64,000 nucleotides of DNA from Azadirachta indica. Taxonomy: Eukaryota > Streptophyta > Magnoliopsida > Sapindales > Meliaceae. Of the stretch, positions 1-10,895 are shown piece by piece (within the stretch, counting starts at the first letter, position 1; each line of letters starts with the position of its first letter). The translations under genes were made by a program, and so were the position numbers. The stretch covers positions 11,010,457-11,074,456 of the forward strand of contig CM040442.1 of assembly GCA_022749755.1 (NCBI GenBank), given 5' to 3'. The notes beneath the pieces are model-generated. The model was not told the DNA's origin. It was given only the letters and a program-made list of their open reading frames with translations, and ran no database searches.

Positions 1-1
1 C

Positions 2-525
2 GCCGCTGCAGGAGTAGATGAATCAACACTTCAGTTGCGCTCAAGTCTTGCTTCAGCCAGAGCATCTTTATAAGATTATCAAACTAAATACCAAAACTCC
101 ATGAATGAATCAGAAGAAAAACGTCTCAAATGGGAGCAGGAAAGAAACGAACTGAACGCGAATCTCTCAGCAACACTGTCATATTATCAATACTACGTTC
201 TGGAAACTTACGATTGTCAGTTGCAGAATCACGATTTGCCTGCAGAGAGAAACGATTTGTCAGTTAAGCTTTATTCTGCAAATGCATCAGCTGAGTTTTA
301 CAAAGCTTGATTGGATGATTCTGACGAAGAATGCAGGAAACTGAGGGAAGAAAATGGTAATATATCTGCAAAGTTTTTGCTGAAGCATCGTCTGCTGAAC
401 ATTACCATAATCTAGTGCATGAGTTTGAGGAGAAGAAGAGAGAGCTGGAGCATGAGAAGAATGAGACAAAGCTTTGCGCGGCCAAAGCTGCGTCTGCACT
501 TTACCGTAGCTATTTGCGTGACTAG
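2..525 (+). pseudogene. 3' end of a coiled-coil repeat protein gene (broken)
   Basis: The plus-strand translation is rich in Glu, Lys, Leu and Asn and shows a loose repeat of roughly 33 residues, with recurring 'SAEFY/SAEHY', 'EEK-R--LE-E-NEL' and 'L-AKAASA' blocks, which looks like a long coiled coil. The frame opening at base 2 is broken by TAA at 71-73 and TGA at 308-310. A frameshift near 380-390 moves the readable sequence to another frame, which ends at TAG 523-525. The gene continues off the left edge, so the product cannot be named. After the stop the sequence becomes non-coding and T-rich. With three lesions in 500 bases this is almost certainly a relic, unless introns remove the lesions, for which I see no good splice sites. 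Confidence 0.55.
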
Positions 526-2165
526 TTTGAGTTGTTTTCAGCTTTCATAATTTTATGATTTTTTTTTCCGCCTTTTTTTTTTGTTTTTTAAAAATTTATC
601 ATAATGACAATATTTTTTTAATTAATTTTCCAACAATTCAGGTGCAATTTTCCCTAAAATATTAGAAAATAGAAATCGCTTGTATGGATGTGAATTATAT
701 ACTCTGCTCTGCCCGAATGCGAGGGTACACTCGAGAGGGATTCAAATTCAAGATTTCTATTTGAAAAATCCGAGTCCTACTCCCAGACCAAAGCCTTTGA
801 TTGCTACCACCTTTAATTATTTAATAATAAGCTACAATACTAGATCATTGGTTTGCTGTAAAATATTGGTATAAAAAAACAACATACACAACTTTTAATA
901 ATCAGTACTCAATATATATATATATATATATTTTTGACCTAATTTTTAAATGCCATGCATGTAATCTTGTTACCTAAAAGATTGAGAAAATATTTCTTTT
1001 TTCTTTTCAAATATTTGTATATAATTTTATTTTTGAATCGAATATTTTAAAGGTATTTTTTATTGAATACCAAAAAATTTGACTACAAATACAGATATTT
1101 AAATATATAAATTTATCATTTAAAATTCAAAATAAAAAATACTACCTCACTCTTGTGTACACACACACACACTCGCTAGTCACTATAGCTAATGTCGCAA
1201 AGTTTTTCTGTATCAACCAATTAGATGATTGGATAGCTTACGAATTATTAATAACAAAATGTATAATTTTACCCATATTCACATAATTCAATTAGCTAGG
1301 CGCCTACGCTAATTTGGTATTAAATATTTAACAAAAAAGTTATTAAAATAAATATCACACTTAAAACAACAATAGGATATAAATATGTAATTTGTTTTTT
1401 TGTCAGAGTTAAGGAAGAAAATTGATATTATCCCAATCTCAAAATTGAGTATATTTGATCTGAGTTTGATTCCTTGTAACGTATATCATTCTATGGTGTA
1501 TAAAATCTACTTTTAAGTTATATATTTAAAAATAAAAAATAGAAATTACACAAAATATTGAGAGTTAAAATAAAACAAATTAAAAAAAGTTAAAAATAAT
1601 ATATTGCACATTTTGAATCACTTTAGACAAAAATTGAGAATATATATATATATATATATATATATGACACAGATTTTTATGTGCTTATAGAAATGTGACA
1701 AAAACACAACTATTAGCATTATCTCAAAATACGGGCGGGGCCAAGAGAAGAGAAGAGAAGAGAAGAGTTAGCAAGCAGAAGCAAGTGCTAGTGTCAAATC
1801 CAACTAGCCAGCCCGATGCTACAAAAAGATGCCTAACTTATCATTTCAACATCCCTTCAATCAAAAGATTGTCTTTTTTACCTTTTTTTTTTTTTTAAAT
1901 GTGATAAATATTGAATATATGATTGTTTTGATGTTAAAAGCAATAACTAACGGTGACAGTCACGATTTTTTTAGTTTCTTTAGATATTAGTAAACTATCG
2001 GATGTGTAATTGTGTAATGTTAACGGGGTGACTTAATGTTATAATATTTTTTTTTAGATTTTGGGATTTAAATTAGATTAATGTAGTAAAATGTCATACT
2101 CATTAACGTGACTAAGCAAGAATCCGTTTGAACTTGGACTTGCCTCTTTATTGAGTTTTAACTCT
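526..2165. other. Intergenic A/T-rich DNA with TA microsatellites
   Basis: No gene is visible. There are two clean (TA)n tracts at about 911-931 and 1640-1665, a short (AC)n run near 1158-1172, a short GAGAA repeat at 1745-1766 and a T homopolymer near 1880-1896. The short open frames here have no domain-like content. Confidence 0.6.
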
Positions 2166-3060
2166 AAAAATTTGATAGATTAGGGATATGGATACGTTTG
2201 TTCATATACAATTCGATCTAATTTAATATGTTTAATTAGAAATTAAGTAAATTGTATTCCGTTTGTTATTTTTTTAAAAGTTAAGGGACAATACAAAAAT
2301 AATATTACTGTATTTCACTGAATGAATGATCATTATATCACATTTATCATACCTTAACATTACTGAAATTATAAAATAATAATTAAAAAAAAAATTAAAA
2401 GAGCATTTTTTTCTTGTTGCATTAACATGGTGCCCCATTTTATTTGTCTTAGACATACGTATTATTTAAAGAATCCGATTACAATTACGAGTATATTAAT
2501 ACTGAATCTGAATTTATAGAACAACTTTAAATATGGAATAAGTAGGGTCGTATGAATCTAATTGCATATTGTTAATCACAAATATATTTTATTTCTATTT
2601 ATAAAATATGTTTATGAAAATATTTGTAAAATATGATCCGTTAAACACCTTTTAGATATAAAATAAATAAGGTCAAATATGAAATTTAACTCACCCGTAG
2701 ATGTAAGATAAATAGCATAATTATTTGTATCCGATTGCATTTTATTAATCAAATATGCAACTCTAAATGTGGAATAAATAAGTCAAATATAAATCTAATT
2801 GCATATTATATATTAGATCTACCGAATCTGATTCGTCGCATAACCATAAATATGAAATAAGTAGGGTCAAATTTAAATACGTTTGCTTATTATATTAATA
2901 AAAATTGTCATCGAACACCCCTATAAAGGTAATAATAATTATATATACTAGTTGTCAAAATTTGAATCCGATTGCATAATTACTGAGTTTGAATTGAACA
3001 CCAATCTCAGTCAAATTTGTTAGATCTGATCTCTCTTAAATATGAAATAATCAGGGTTCA
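2166..3060. repeat. Degenerate dispersed repeat with a recurring 'ccgattgcatatt' theme
   Basis: Variants of 'aatccgattgcatatta', 'ggaataagtagggtc' and 'aatatgaaataagtaggg' recur every 60-90 bases (for example near 2535-2575, 2725-2800, 2840-2880 and 2955-2975). This suggests an old internally repetitive element, perhaps a decayed non-autonomous transposon. No terminal inverted repeat or target duplication could be fixed, so class and ends are uncertain. Confidence 0.35.
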
Positions 3061-4974
3061 CAAATTACCATTAAATAATATTAAGAATTAAGGTTATTAA
3101 TCAATATTTGGTATTGCTTCTCTACTTATTAAAAAAAATACTATCAAATGGACCCAAAATCTGTAAGCATGCTAATAGCACGTAGACATAGCCAACCACC
3201 CGGCCACATGGCAATATGAACAACAAGTTAGGAGGTGACTTGTTCTTCTTCCAAAATTACCTGTATTAACCATTAGATTTTATAGTCTTTACAACAATTT
3301 GATAATAAAAAATGAAGGAAATGTAAACTTTTTAGTTTAATTGTAAGAATTTTAAACTATGTATCTAACGTACACCATATGCAATTAGGTACATGACTTT
3401 CAAAAATTTAGATTGGACATCGTAACTAAATGCTTGCTTCCTTAAACACTATTCAAAAACTTTCTTGCTTGGTTTCTTGTACATGTGAGATAAGTGACCA
3501 TTATCTCTAACTATTTAAAAAATAACCCGTAATTCTATCCATAGTTTGACTAACGTGGACTAAGGGTAAAGTTGTCTTTTCATATAGCCATTTTAATGAA
3601 CTGTTAACCACCACCAATTGTAGACATTGACCACCATTGACCATTGTCCATTTAGGTCACCAAATATATTATTAGAATCTTTGTTGAAAGATTTAGGTAA
3701 TGGTATTCTCGTCATTACCATTTGAATAACCATTCGCCATAAATTTGAAATTAAATTTTTCACACTTAAAAATTTTACTTTAGATCTTCAGTGAACAATA
3801 GCCCAAACAATAATAATTATGATACTATTATATGAAACATGCAATAAAAATTTTAATGATATATACAATGACCTCAAACTAACGTCAAAAGAAAATGTGT
3901 TATACACATATCTCAAATTGATAAGTGGTACGTTAGTACCTCAATTATAGAGCTAAGGTAATGAAAATGAAAAGAACCAACAACCATAAAAGCGCGAGAG
4001 TCATGTAGTGTCAATCAATTAGAATTCACAATAATACATATATGCAAATTTAATGCTAACATTTTGGCTATCATATATTACGTACGAGATATTTTTTAGA
4101 CGTATATTTAATTTATTTTAACATTATCATCAATGACTTTATGCATATTAATAAAATATCATATATACTTAAATATCGATTTTATTGTTACGTAGTTGAT
4201 TTATTTCACATAGTATATGATATCAATTTGGTGTCATTTCGCAAAATTTGGAAATAGTAATACTTCCTTTATTAATGTGTCAAATTCAAAAAAAATTCAA
4301 ACCAAAAAGGAAATGTGGAAGGAAAATGTTTGTTACGATTCAATTAACCTCAAGCTTGGGACGAGCTAGCTAATACTAATATTAAATCAAAATCAAGAAA
4401 AATTAACATTATTAACCAAGTGTTGAGCTAAATTTTTATAAATGATTACTGTTTAAAATATGTTTAAAAAATGACCAATCAAATTTTTTTGAACCAAAAT
4501 ACCATTGTTCAAAAGTGAATGTTGTTTATTTTAAAAACATTTTATAAGGATATTTTGCTCTAAAAAAAAAATTTAAATTGATTATTTTTGAAACATATTT
4601 TAAATCATAATTATTTAAGAAAATTGGATTTAAAAATTGATTACTGTTAAAATTTTCCTTAAAATCAACCTAGTTGTCAATGTTGTGAAAATCTCTTAAA
4701 TTTATGGTGACGAAGACTACCCACAGTATTCATTAATTGATAAGTTTAACTAATAATATGCCTATATATCAACCATCCTGGATAGTAACAGACGTCAATT
4801 AATAGCTTAATTTCAACATATTGCGTATATAAAACAATTTTATGTTTCTTTGTAACCCAACACTACTTACCAACCCGAATTGACCAATAAATATAAATAT
4901 CACTATAAATAGAAATGTTTGTTGAAATAATTCTACCAATAATGTTGGCTACCATGCATTAGGCACGACATATT
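3061..4974. other. Intergenic DNA upstream of the terpene synthases
   Basis: No coding potential is seen. Several TTGAC cores (W-box-like) lie near 3625-3650, but isolated cores are expected by chance at this composition. A stretch near 3520-3600 resembles 8400-8490 (both contain 'agtttgactaacg'), so a dispersed repeat may be present on both sides of the first terpene synthase. Confidence 0.4.
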
Positions 4975-5035
4975 TTTTTGATTAAATTATCATTTCTCAG
5001 TTCAGGAGTACATATAAATAGGACAGAACATGATA
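4975..5035 (+). promoter_or_regulatory. Relic third copy of the terpene synthase core promoter
   Basis: This stretch matches the core promoter of the intact gene at 5408-5463 and of the pseudogene at about 8760-8815. The shared order is 'attaaattat-atttctcagtt', 'aggagt-catataaata', then 'cagaaca'. The TATA-like core TATAAATA lies at 5013-5020. No terpene synthase exon follows it before the next promoter copy, so it appears to be a leftover from an additional duplication or unequal exchange. Confidence 0.55.
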
Positions 5036-5443
5036 AATAACAAAATCTCATATAAAGATACAAATGGTAAATATATATGATTGTATGTTAATTATACGTC
5101 ACCTAAATTCTTCTACATCCAGTAATTATCACAAATTAACTAATTAACACCAAATCAATTTTCAGAATACCAATTATTCATTATTATGTTTGTGAGATTG
5201 AAAATAATTGTCAATTTGCTTCCAAAATAATTGTAAATTTATAAATTAACACAAATTCAGCAAAAAAAAAACGAATCTATCTATCCCTTTCAATTTCAAG
5301 AAACTTGGAGCATTACCTTTTGGAAAATGAATGCCATGTGGTGTCCAATAACATGCATACATGCATTTAAATTACAAAATTAATCAACTTTGGCGTACGC
5401 GTAATATCTGGATTAAATTATTATTTCTCAGTTGAGGAGTGCA

Positions 5444-5451
5444 TATAAATA
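5444..5451 (+). promoter_or_regulatory. TATA box of the intact terpene synthase
   Basis: TATAAATA lies about 100 bases upstream of the ATG at 5552, and the motif and flanks are conserved at the same spacing in the downstream copy (8796-8803). The conserved upstream block starts near 5165, about 390 bases before the ATG, and includes 'ttggcgtacgcgtaatatctgg', which is also kept in both copies. Confidence 0.6.
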
Positions 5452-5551
5452 GTCAGAACATAAGGCATCTAAAGCACCACGTACACTACTTGAACTTTTA
5501 TCTCGGTATTACTACATCTTCTTCAAGCTGAAATATATATCCTAGACGCAT

Positions 5552-7971
5552 ATGTCCATTATGTCTTCTCAGGTTTCAGCCGCTTCTAGTTTAATCCAAG
5601 ATGCTGATCAGCAGAACTCCAAACGCCACCCGGCAAATTATCATCCTACTCTTTGGGGGGATCATTTCCTTGCATATACTAAAGACTCCATGGTAATATA
5701 TAGTTGTTAATAAATATAAATATCACTGTAAGAAATATTAATAATTGTTGAGCCACCTTCTACGTACCCACCTTCTATATATTTAAATTATAGTAATAGT
5801 ACTACACATTTAATTGATTCTCTTTTGTGCAGACAATTGATCCTGCAGCTCGAGAAGAGTACGAAGAACTAAAACAAGAAGCAAGGAGATTGATAACTGC
5901 TAATACAGATCAACAGGTTACGAAATTGCACCTTGTTGATACAATACAACGCTTGGGTGTGGCTTATCTCTTCGAAAAGGAGATCAAAGATGAACTGGAG
6001 AATATACATAATCACCTTGATATTGGCAGTGATCATGATGATCATGATCTCTACACTGTTTCTCTTTACTTTCGACTACTCAGACAGCAGGGAATTAAGA
6101 TTTCATGTGGTAAGTAAGCAATTTTAATTACTTAAGCTATATATGTTAATTGCAAATTAAATATCCTCACGCAAATTTTTTAATTAATTAAATTGGGTTG
6201 GCCTAAATTAAATAATTTCTCTGAGTTAATTATATGCAATTAGATGTATTTGAAAAGTTCAAAGATGAAGAAAGTAAATTCAGGGAAACGTTGATAAGTG
6301 ATGTTCAAGGTTTGTTAAGCTTGTATGAGGCAGCACATCTAGCTATTCGCGGAGAAGATATTTTGGATGAAGCCATTGCTTTCGCTACCACTTATCTTAA
6401 GTCAGCTGTATCTCATGTATGCCCTAATCTTGCTGAACAAATAAATTATGCTCTCCACCGTCCTCTTCGTAAAACCTTACCAAAGTTAGACACATTATAC
6501 TTTTTGTCTATTTATCCAAGATATGATTCGTACAATAAAACTTTATTGAAGTTTGCAAAGTTAGACTTCAACATGTTACAAGCAACACATCAAAAGGAAC
6601 TAGGTACCGCTACAAGGTGAGCTTGCTCATTTTATATATGAAATTGCCTCAGTTGATTTATTTATGGATAGGATAGTTGTACTGATCATGCAAGTCAATT
6701 TGAGTTACATTAAGAAAGTTCTCACTTGACGTTTAAATGAATTTCAGGTGGTGGAAAGATTTAAACTTCACTAATAAGCTGCCTTATGCGAGAGACAGAT
6801 TAATAGAGTTATATTTTTTGATATTAGGAGTTTACTTTGAGCCAAAGTATGCATTGTCTAGAAAAATGATGACTAAAGTAATTTATATAATATCAGTCAT
6901 AGATGACACATATGATGCTTATGGAACTTTTGAAGAGCTCAAACTCTTTACTGAAGCAGTCAAAAGGTAACCATACATAATGTAATTTGTTTAAATTATA
7001 TATATATTTTATTATTTTATTCATTTTATTTAGAGTATGGTTATTTGGTAACTTCCAGATGGGTTATTGGCGCTATAGATATACTTCCAGAATATATGAA
7101 GTTAATTTATCGAGCACTCTTAGATATTTATAATGAAATTGAGGGAGAATTGGCCAAGCAAGGGAGATCATATTGCCTTCCTTATGTGAAAGAGAGGGTA
7201 GGTAATTTCTGGCTTCATGGTTTATATATATTCATAAATTAATTAATATTTCTTTTCTCTTAACTTCTTTTGTTCGATGATATATATTTATATATTCTCA
7301 GTTGCAAGAACTAGTTACAACATACTTTGTAGAAGCCGAGTGGTTGAATGAAGGTCATGTTCCAACAATTGAGGAACATATGGAGGTTGCACTTATAAGT
7401 TGTGGCTACTCAGCGTTGGCAACAACTTCCTTCGTTGGCATGGGTGACATTGCAACTAAGGAGAGCTTTGAATGGTTATCTAGTAACCCTAAGATTGTAA
7501 GAGCGTCATCTATTGTCAACAGGCTCATGGATGACATAGTTTCTCATAAGGTACGTATGTACCATATATGCATACTTAATTAACTTTGTTACCATTGGAT
7601 AAGTAATCCTAGCTCTATAATTAATTAATTCCACATATGTATACTTATATAATATTGTTGTATGTACTTATATATAGTTTGAGCAAAGCAGAGGACATGT
7701 TGTCTCAACTATTGAATGCTACATAAAGCAGCATGATGGAGCTTCTGAGGAAGATGCAGTTATTGTGTTTCGGAAGGAAGTTGAAAATGCATGGAAAGAT
7801 ATGAACGAGGATATGCTCAAACCAATAGCTGTCCCTATGCCTTTGTTGGAACGGATTCTAAATTTTGCACGCGTGATTGATTATTTATACAGAGACAATG
7901 ATAACTACACCGATTCTCATTTGGTTAAAGACCAAATTGCCTCGTTGTTGAAAGACCCTCTACCTCTTTGA
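5552..7971 (+). CDS. Sesquiterpene synthase, TPS-a subfamily (seven exons)
   Basis: Predicted cytosolic class I terpene synthase that would ionise farnesyl diphosphate and cyclise it to a sesquiterpene. Exons: 5552-5692, 5833-6109, 6244-6616, 6748-6966, 7059-7197, 7302-7550, 7678-7971. All junctions are GT-AG and phases agree, giving 1692 nt and 563 residues, the usual TPS-a size and exon count. Visible motifs are R25-H26-(x8)-W35 (the RRx8W-type N-terminal motif), R279-D280-R281, the Mg-binding D316-D-T-Y-D320, and the second metal site D460-D-x-x-S464-x-x-x-E468, which is split by the last intron. No plastid transit peptide is present, which favours a sesquiterpene product. The first ATG is used; a second in-frame ATG at 5561 is also plausible. 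A conserved TATA box lies about 100 bases upstream. The position after W338, commonly Asp in the 'RWD' stretch, is Val. The product cannot be predicted from sequence. Confidence 0.93.
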
Positions 7972-8021
7972 AGAGCTAGCTTGCATTTCGATCTGTTGAT
8001 TGTGATCATCAATTATTAATT

Positions 8022-8167
8022 TAATTATTATATATGTACTGGCTTTGGAATAATGCATTGAATTAGATTCCATGTTTAGTAATCTCTGTCGATCATGTTC
8101 ATCACACTTAGATTTAATTATATATGTACTGCCTTGGAATAACGCATTGGATTAGATTCCATGTTAT
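8022..8167 (+). repeat. Tandem duplication in the terpene synthase 3' region
   Basis: Two imperfect copies of a block of about 55 bases ('tatatatgtactg-cttgg', then 'ggaataa-gcatt', then 'attagattccatgtt') lie at about 8022-8079 and 8115-8167, immediately after the stop codon. They probably fall in the 3' UTR, because the first good poly(A) signal follows them. Confidence 0.7.
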
Positions 8168-8189
8168 AATAATAATCTCGTCTTTATGA

Positions 8190-8195
8190 AATAAA
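8190..8195 (+). terminator. Candidate poly(A) signal of the terpene synthase
   Basis: AATAAA (within gaaataaataaag) lies about 220 bases past the stop codon and is the first canonical signal downstream. This is consistent with plant 3' UTR lengths, but the motif is common in A/T-rich DNA. Confidence 0.4.
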
Positions 8196-8524
8196 TAAAG
8201 CATTTAATTATTGTCAATGCCTTAGAAATTAGAATAATTCATTTTGTAAGGTTAGTATACATTACTTCATTTTCACATTGAGTATTTTACAAATTTAAAG
8301 ATGGAGACTTTTGAGGAATTAAATGGTAACAAACTAAAAAATTTATTGGCTTTATACCCATTAATAGGAGAATGGATTCACTCTAATTAACCAAATGCCT
8401 CTTATATTTTTAAAAATTACCCGTTATATCTAACCGTCAGTTTGACTAACGGTCAAATTATTTTTTGAAGGATAAATTCATCTTTTAGGATTATATAAAT
8501 AAAAAATAGAAAATTACATAATAC

Positions 8525-8902
8525 CAAATTCTTCATTATGATGTTTGTGAGATTGAAAATAATTGTCATTTTGCTTCCAAAATAATTGTAAATTTATAAA
8601 TTAACACAAATTCAGCAAAAAATGAATCTACCTATCCTTTTCAATTTGAAGAAACTTGGAGCATTACTTTTCGGAAAACGAACTCCACGTGGTATACAAT
8701 AACATGCATGCATGCGTTTAAATTACAAAAATTAATCAACTTTGGCGTACGCGTAATATCTGGATTCAATTATTATTTCTCAATTGAGGAGTGCATATAA
8801 ATAGTAAGAACATAGAGCATCTTATGCACCACGTACACCACTTGAACTATTAACTTGTATTACTACTTCTTCTTCAAGCTCAAATATATATCCTACACGT
8901 AT
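8525..8902 (+). promoter_or_regulatory. Duplicated terpene synthase promoter (second copy)
   Basis: This block is collinear with about 5165-5551 upstream of the intact gene, including the 'ttggcgtacgcgtaatatctgg' stretch and TATAAATA at 8796-8803. It marks the left part of the tandem duplication unit; the ATGs of the two copies are 3351 bases apart. Confidence 0.65.
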
Positions 8903-10895
8903 ATGTCCATTATGTCTTCTCAAGTTTCAGCAGCATCTGTTTTAATCCAAGATGTTGATCAGCAGAACTCCAAACGCCACACGGCATATTTTCATCCTAC
9001 CCTTTGGGGGGATCATTTCCTTGCATATACTAACGACTCCATGGTAATAGTTGTCAATAAATATAAATATTACTATAAGAAATATTAATAGTTGCTGAGC
9101 CACATTCTAAAAATATAAATTATAGTGGCAGTACAACATGTTCAATTGATTTTGATAGGTGATTCTTTGTTTTTGCAGACAATTGATCCTGCAACTCGAG
9201 CACAGTACGAAGAACTAAAACAAGAAGTAAGGAGATTTATAACTGCTAATAGAGATCAACAAGTCAAGAAATTGCACCTTATTGATATAATACAACGCTT
9301 GGGTGTGGCTTATCTCTTCGAAAAAGAGATCGAAGATGAACTGGAGAATATACATAATCACCTTGATATTGACAGTGATGATGATCATGGTCTCTACACT
9401 GTTTCTCTTTACTTTCAACTACTTAGACAGCAGGGAATTAAGATTTCATGTGGTAATATAAGCAAGTAATTTTAATTACTTAAGCTATCTATGTTAATTG
9501 CAAATTAAATATGCTCAAGAAAATTAATTTTTGTGAATTAATTATTTGCAATCAGATGTATTTGAAACGTTCAAAGATGAAGAAAGTAAATTTAAGGCAA
9601 TGTTGATAAGTGATGTTCAAGGCTTGTTAAGCTTGTATGAGGCAGCACAACTAGGCATTCCTAGACAAGATATTTTGGATGAAGCCATTGCTTCACTACC
9701 GCTCATCTTAAGTTAGCAATATCTCATGTATGCCCTCATCTTGCAGAACAAATAAATCGTGCTCTCCACTATCCTCTTTGTAAAACCTTCCCAAGGTTAG
9801 ACACATTGTATTTTTTGTTTATATATTCAAGAGATAATTCATATAATAAAACTTTATTAAAGTTTGCAAAGTTAGACTTCAACGTATTACAAGCAGCTCA
9901 TCAAAAGGAAATACGTGTCATTACAAGTTTAGTGGTAAAATATATTAAATTGCCCCAGTTGCTTTATTTATGGATATGATAGTTAGGGATGGGTATGATT
10001 CGGTTGAGTTTGAGTTTTCTCAAAACTAGACCAAATTAAAAAAATTTGATTTTTAATTTTTAGAATTGGACTTGACTGTATGTGAGGCTAGAATAAAACT
10101 GGTACCAGAATGTAATGATTGGGAATTTGTTGGTCCGGTGCAGTTTTTATTTGAATTTTTTAAGTTTGATTTTTTTTGTCGATTTTTCATTTTTTCTTTT
10201 GTTTCTCAGTAAAACAATGTCATTTTGTATAGATAAAAAGATGTCATTTTGATATAAAGTACATGTCATTTTGATATAAAATATTACTTTGGTCCAGTTT
10301 CAGGTTTTAGAAAGAAACCGAGATTTTTAGTTTTTTAAAAATAAAACCAAATGGGATCGAATAGCATATGAAACTAGACGGAACCTATTGGTTTTGGCTC
10401 GATTTAGTTTGGTTTTTTAGGGACTGGGTTCTTTTTGCCCAATCCTAATTGTAGTTATACTGATCATGCAAGTCAATTTGAGTTCTCTTTATTAAGAAAT
10501 TTTTAATATGAAGTTTAATTGAATTTCAGGTGGTGGAAAGATTTAAATTTCACTAAAAAGTTGCCTTATGCAAAAGACAGATGAGTAGAGCTATACTTTT
10601 GCACATTACTTTGAGCCATAGTATGCCTTGGTTAGAAAAATGGCAATTAAAGTAATTTATATTATATCTATCATAGATGACACATTTGATGCCTATGGTA
10701 CTTTTGAAGAGTTCAAACTTTTTAATGAAGTTATCAAAAGGTAACAATACATAATAAATATAAGTTTGTTTAAATTATATATATATATGTATGTATGTTT
10801 ATTTATTTATTTAATTTGTAGTATGGTTATTTGGTAACTTTCAGATGGGACATTGACACTTTAGATATACTTCCAGAATATATGAAGTTAATTTA
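8903..10895 (+). pseudogene. Tandem terpene synthase pseudogene (TPS-a, truncated in exon 5)
   Basis: Exons 1-5 of the upstream gene are recognisable at 8903-9043, 9179-9452, 9556 to about 9926, 10530-10740 and 10845-10895. Lesions relative to the intact copy are: a one-base deletion in exon 3 near 9690-9695, leading to TAG at 9714-9716; loss of the exon 3 splice donor (AAG/gtgagc has become AAG/tttagt); TGA at 10582-10584 directly after the D-R of the RDR motif; an indel after it that shortens exon 4; and loss of everything after 'KLI' in exon 5, where similarity stops at about 10895. Exons 6 and 7, which carry the second metal-binding motif, are absent. Exons 1-2 remain open and the metal motif survives as DDTFD. 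Intron 3 carries the hAT-like element at 9984-10447. It cannot make an active enzyme. Confidence 0.92.
9984..10447 (+). mobile_element. hAT-like non-autonomous element (464 bp), copy A
   Basis: The element begins TAGGGATGGG and ends CCCAATCCTA, which are imperfect terminal inverted repeats. It is flanked by an 8-bp target duplication with two mismatches (atgatagt 9976-9983, attgtagt 10448-10455). The same intron of the intact terpene synthase, near 6672-6690, reads straight through the site, so this is a proven insertion. The interior is rich in 'ggttcgg/ccggttc'-like and 'aatgtcattttg' motifs and has no coding frame. An 8-bp duplication with TAGGG-type ends is the hallmark of hAT elements. 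A relative of nearly identical length lies at 22414-22876 in the opposite orientation. Confidence 0.8.

Noticed and set aside
3520..3660. Cluster of TTGAC W-box cores as a regulatory module
   Set aside because: Five-base cores are frequent, and this stretch resembles a dispersed repeat also found near 8400; no evidence ties it to the terpene synthase.
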